From the NCBI RefSeq assembly GCF_000758525.1, contig NZ_CP009241.1:7421501-7485500 (forward strand): 64,000 nt of DNA. Direction: 5' to 3'. The position numbers were made by a program, and so were the translations under genes. This DNA comes from Paenibacillus sp. FSL H7-0357. GTDB lineage: Bacteria > Bacillota > Bacilli > Paenibacillales > Paenibacillaceae. The notes beneath the pieces were generated by a model. It saw only the letters and a list, made by a program, of their open reading frames with translations. It was not told the origin of the DNA and made no database searches. Each line of letters begins with the position of its first letter. Position 1 is the first letter of the stretch. Below, piece after piece: positions 61,283-64,000 of this stretch.

Positions 61283-61993
61283 CTACTCCTGATCCAGCGG
61301 CTGCTGTATCCCGTCCTCATAGAAATCGAACACCACCTGCTGCCGCGTGCCTCTTACCGCATAGAACACATCGGCCAGCGACTTCCCTTTCTGCTTCTGC
61401 CTCAGCTCATTCTCCAGCCACTCCCGGGTCAGCCCGTTCCGCTTCAGATTGTCCTCCACCACCACGCCATCCATGATCAGCTCCACGGGAAAAACCTGCG
61501 ATTGCAGCGCCAGCCCCAGATCCTGCTTCGTGACGAACTGATACGCTTCCTTCTTCAGAACAGAGACCTGTCCGTTATCCTCAAGTACAGCATATTCGAC
61601 CTCTTCAATATTAAAAATATCCTTCTCTCTCAGCGCCTGGTCCAGCGAATCCAGCGTATAGTGGATCTTACGCATGTTGGCCTCCATAATTTTGCCGTCC
61701 TCGATCAGTACGGTGGGGGAGCCGGAGATCCAGCTGCGCAGGCTGCGGCTTTTGAGCGCAATGAAGGAGAGCAGGAACGAGATGGCTGTAATCACAACCA
61801 GAGACAGGACAAGATATGAGGATTTCAGGCTAATATTGAAGGCCAGGTTGGCCGCCAGGGAGCCCAGCGTAATGCTGGTCACGAAATCGTTCGATGTCAT
61901 GCTCGAAAGGGTCTGCTTGCCTAAGATTCGGGGAATGAGCAGCAGCAGTCCCACTGCGAGAATGGTCCGCATTAGAATTTCTACATAGTTCAT
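61283..61993 (-). CDS. YetF/DUF421 membrane protein
   Basis: A 236-residue protein from ATG 61993 (GGGGGAGG upstream). There are three membrane helices in the first 80 residues (with RILGKQTLSSMTSNDFVTSI between them). A cytoplasmic DUF421/YetF domain follows (SGSPTVLIEDGKIMEANMRK, then DSLDQALREKDIFNIEEVEYAVLE). Members are widespread in spore formers and have been linked to germination and spore structure. The exact role is unknown. Confidence 0.88.
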   Translation of the reverse strand: MNYVEILMRTILAVGLLLLIPRILGKQTLSSMTSNDFVTSITLGSLAANLAFNISLKSSYLVLSLVVITAISFLLSFIALKSRSLRSWISGSPTVLIEDGKIMEANMRKIHYTLDSLDQALREKDIFNIEEVEYAVLEDNGQVSVLKKEAYQFVTKQDLGLALQSQVFPVELIMDGVVVEDNLKRNGLTREWLENELRQKQKGKSLADVFYAVRGTRQQVVFDFYEDGIQQPLDQE

Positions 61994-62092
61994 CTTCAAG
62001 CCTCCTCCCCCCATTATTTCCAAACGGGTTCAAAAGAAACAGCAGGGCTTGAGAATCCTCACCTGTAGGGATGCGCTGCGGGACCTGGTTGA

Positions 62093-62674
62093 TTATTTAA
62101 GCAATGTAAGGATCTCCTTCACAAAATTATCGACGAATGACCGTTCAGGACGGGATTTCAGCATTACCGTGAGTCCTATCAGTGAAACGACCAGTGTCTG
62201 TGCCAAACTTTTGGCGTTAATAGAGGCATCCAGCTCGCCTGAACGCACCCCTCGTTCAATCGTTTCCTGAAATATTACCGAAAGATACATCTGGTGCTCC
62301 CTCGTCAGGATTTCAAACTTCTCATCATGAGGTGCAAGCTCCACCATTGAATTGATACAGAAACATCCCCAATTCGCGCCGTTTCCATATTCTTTTGCCA
62401 CCAGAGCATCAAAAAAATCACGGAATGCCTCTCTAACCGTTACATTCTTTTGAAGGCTAGTACGAACATCAGAAGCGTGGGCACTTGTGTATTTCCGCAA
62501 AGCTGCCTCAAATAGTCCTTTTTTATCTCCAAAAGCCGAATAGATGCTTGGCCGCTGAATGCCCATAGCAGATGTTAAATCGCTTAATGAGGTCGCTTCG
62601 AACCCCTTTTCCCAAAATAGCTGCATAGCTGCATCCAGTGCCTTTTCCTCATTAAATTCGCGAAGCCTAGCCAT
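62093..62674 (-). CDS. TetR-family transcriptional repressor
   Basis: A 193-residue regulator with N-terminal helix-turn-helix (MQLFWEKGFEATSLSDLTSA, then RPSIYSAFGDKKGLFEAALRKY) and an all-helical ligand domain with cysteines in GCFCINSM. The pattern resembles the TetR_C_16/YdhM-type group. It is divergent from the MFS exporter gene. Two near-identical operator sequences lie in the shared region, one at each gene, so it most likely represses both. Confidence 0.9.
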   Translation of the reverse strand: MARLREFNEEKALDAAMQLFWEKGFEATSLSDLTSAMGIQRPSIYSAFGDKKGLFEAALRKYTSAHASDVRTSLQKNVTVREAFRDFFDALVAKEYGNGANWGCFCINSMVELAPHDEKFEILTREHQMYLSVIFQETIERGVRSGELDASINAKSLAQTLVVSLIGLTVMLKSRPERSFVDNFVKEILTLLK

Positions 62675-62685
62675 AATGCACCCCT

Positions 62686-62706
62686 TTACGTATCGAGCGG
62701 TATGTT
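62686..62706. promoter_or_regulatory. TetR operator, site 1 (regulator side)
   Basis: Read on the minus strand this is AACATACCGCTCGATACGTAA, matching site 2 (AACATACTGATCAGTACATAA) at 16 of 21 positions by eye, directly upstream of the regulator start. Confidence 0.65.
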
Positions 62707-62784
62707 ATTAATCTATAATATCATAGATTACTTATCAATAATCCACATTTTTTAGCTCGACCCCGCATAATTTTGGTTTAATCC

Positions 62785-62814
62785 TTGACAACCAGCATTT
62801 TATAGCAGTATATT
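62785..62814 (+). promoter_or_regulatory. Promoter of the MFS exporter gene
   Basis: A perfect TTGACA (62785-62790) and TATATT (62809-62814) are 18 bases apart. The operator at 62827-62847 is just past the expected start point, a position that would block transcription. Confidence 0.75.
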
Positions 62815-62826
62815 TTCTAAGACTAA

Positions 62827-62847
62827 TTATGTACTGATCAGTATGTT
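62827..62847. promoter_or_regulatory. TetR operator, site 2 (exporter side)
   Basis: Contains the perfect palindrome TACTGATCAGTA (62832-62843) and matches site 1. Confidence 0.7.
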
Positions 62848-62889
62848 ATTATTAAATTACTCAATACTAAATTCATGGAGGTATTAGCT

Positions 62890-64000
62890 TTGAAGAAGCT
62901 TGATGCAGAAACGAAGTTCATTGCAGTAGAGGATACAGGCACCGGATTGGAGCCAGCTCAAGCAGAAGCACCCCGCTCTGCAATCCCCCGTTATGTGCCG
63001 CTCTTGTTTGCCATCGCCTGTGGACTGGCTGTCGCCAATATTTATTACGCACAGCCTTTGCTTGACGCTATTGCGGATGAGTTCCGCATCCCCCACTCAT
63101 CCGCTGGAATCGTTATTACAATTACACAAGCATGTTACGCCCTGGGACTGCTGCTGCTGGTGCCGCTCGGTGATCTTCTGAACCGGCGCTCGCTAATCGC
63201 CGGACAGATGCTTTTATCCGTCCTGGCTTTAATTGTGGTGGGAACTGCCTCTTCCAGCATCGTATTGTTCATAGGTATGGCCATTGTTGGCCTGCTCGCC
63301 GTAGTGACGCAGACGCTCGTTGCGTTCGCGGCAACCCTTGCGGCGCCAGCCGAACGCGGACGTGTCGTCGGTCTCGTAACCAGTGGAATCGTCATCGGGA
63401 TTCTGCTTGCACGGACGTTTGCCGGCCTATTGACGGATTTAGCCGGCTGGCGCTCTGTTTACGTAGTCTCTGCTGGATTATCGCTGCTTATGGCTGGCGT
63501 ATTGTTCCGGGTACTGCCTCATGATGAGCACGAAAGAGAGTCATTATCCTATTTGCAGCTGCTGCGCTCTACACTCACCTTGTTCTTGCAGGAACGAGTC
63601 CTGCGCATTCGTGCTGCCCTCGCCCTGATGATTTTCACTGCTTTCAGTATCCTATGGACCTCGCTTGTGCTGCCGCTTAGTGCTCCGCCGCTTTCTCTGT
63701 CACACACTGCGATTGGAGCGTTTGGCCTTGCTGGAGCCGCCGGGGCGTTAGCGGCAGCGCGGGCAGGGCGTCTTGCGGATCGGGGATTAGGACAGCGGAC
63801 CACCGGCGCGGCACTGATTCTGCTGCTTGTGTCATGGCTGCCTATCAGTTATACCGAACATTCGCTTTGGGCTTTAATCGCTGGTATCCTCCTGCTTGAC
63901 CTGGCAGTCCAAGCGGTACATGTCACCAACCAGAGCATGATTCTCTCTGTGCGGCCTGAAGCGCGAAGCCGGCTTACCGCTGGTTACATGATTTTTTATT
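62890..64000 (+). CDS. MFS transporter (3' end outside window)
   Basis: Starts at TTG 62890 behind GGAGGTATTAGC, and its frame stays open to the right edge (370 codons). After a 35-residue cytoplasmic N-terminus come repeated membrane helices. Typical MFS phrases include YYAQPLLDAIADEFRI, LLVPLGDLLNRRSL (motif A) and RGRVVGLVTSGIVIGILLARTFAG (motif C-like, in pieces). It resembles the YnfM/YgaY group of drug-efflux proteins. It is repressed, most likely, by the divergent TetR protein. Confidence 0.9.
   Translation, partial: MKKLDAETKFIAVEDTGTGLEPAQAEAPRSAIPRYVPLLFAIACGLAVANIYYAQPLLDAIADEFRIPHSSAGIVITITQACYALGLLLLVPLGDLLNRRSLIAGQMLLSVLALIVVGTASSSIVLFIGMAIVGLLAVVTQTLVAFAATLAAPAERGRVVGLVTSGIVIGILLARTFAGLLTDLAGWRSVYVVSAGLSLLMAGVLFRVLPHDEHERESLSYLQLLRSTLTLFLQERVLRIRAALALMIFTAFSILWTSLVLPLSAPPLSLSHTAIGAFGLAGAAGALAAARAGRLADRGLGQRTTGAALILLLVSWLPISYTEHSLWALIAGILLLDLAVQAVHVTNQSMILSVRPEARSRLTAGYMIFY

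Noticed and set aside
1..64000. CRISPR arrays, rRNA, tRNA, prophage, conjugation genes
   Set aside because: No regularly spaced repeats, cloverleaf-like segments or typical proteins were recognised in the window.

Overview
The window is a low-GC Gram-positive (Firmicutes) chromosome segment, most likely Paenibacillus. Support comes from a Tlp-type small acid-soluble spore protein, strong AGGAGG ribosome binding sites with frequent TTG/GTG starts, copper-amine-oxidase-type stalk domains, Bce-type detoxification modules and a comQXPA locus. No rRNA, tRNA, CRISPR array, transposase or phage gene was seen. The first gene (a permease) and the last gene (an MFS exporter) run off the window edges.

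Layout. 1-7,833: a permease, a MerR regulator with a classic 19-bp-spacer MerR promoter in front of an exported FMN/FAD reductase, a UvrC-like nuclease lacking its C-terminal half, and two small envelope proteins. 8,110-8,241: a duplicated fragment of the UvrC-like gene. 8,246-16,606: a visibly AT-rich island holding what looks like a complete, unusual sactipeptide-type RiPP system. It comprises a 65-aa precursor with seven cysteines at every third residue, two radical SAM/SPASM enzymes, an ABC ATPase with two membrane subunits, a cytoplasmic S41-type peptidase, a zinc-ribbon protein, and a divergent AgrA/AgrC-like two-component system without AgrB/AgrD. 16,700-29,500: metabolic and regulatory genes (QorB-like oxidoreductase, MarR plus flavodoxin-fold reductase, NlpC/P60 hydrolase, MerR-methyltransferase fusion, Nudix-DUF4406 fusion, soluble chemoreceptor, double-MerR protein, lipid kinase, CdsA-like protein).

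29,500-42,000: a VTC-domain/DUF4956/repeat-lipoprotein operon facing an OmpR-type two-component system, then a Bce-type two-component system converging on a BceAB-like transporter and a membrane serine hydrolase. 42,185-44,620: tlp, a RidA protein, an Lrp regulator and a glyoxalase-fold protein. 44,622-48,930: a full comQXPA quorum-sensing locus, including a 57-aa ComX-type precursor and phased ComA-like half-sites. 49,179-55,791: a NatAB-like exporter, an SDR, a SagB-like nitroreductase-fold protein and DUF4177, next to an 818-aa protein that looks like a B12-radical SAM enzyme without its cluster cysteines but with a PqqD-like C-terminus. This may be a second peptide-modification system. 56,785-64,000: a TPR-SUKH-Imm51 polyimmunity protein, a RidA protein, a divergent IF-3 paralogue, a sugar nucleotidyltransferase, two frameshifted regulators, a YetF-type protein and a TetR/MFS pair.

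Two families of dispersed non-coding repeats occur: a MITE-like element in three copies and a roughly 390-bp element in two. All names come from reading sequence and motifs; no database search was possible.
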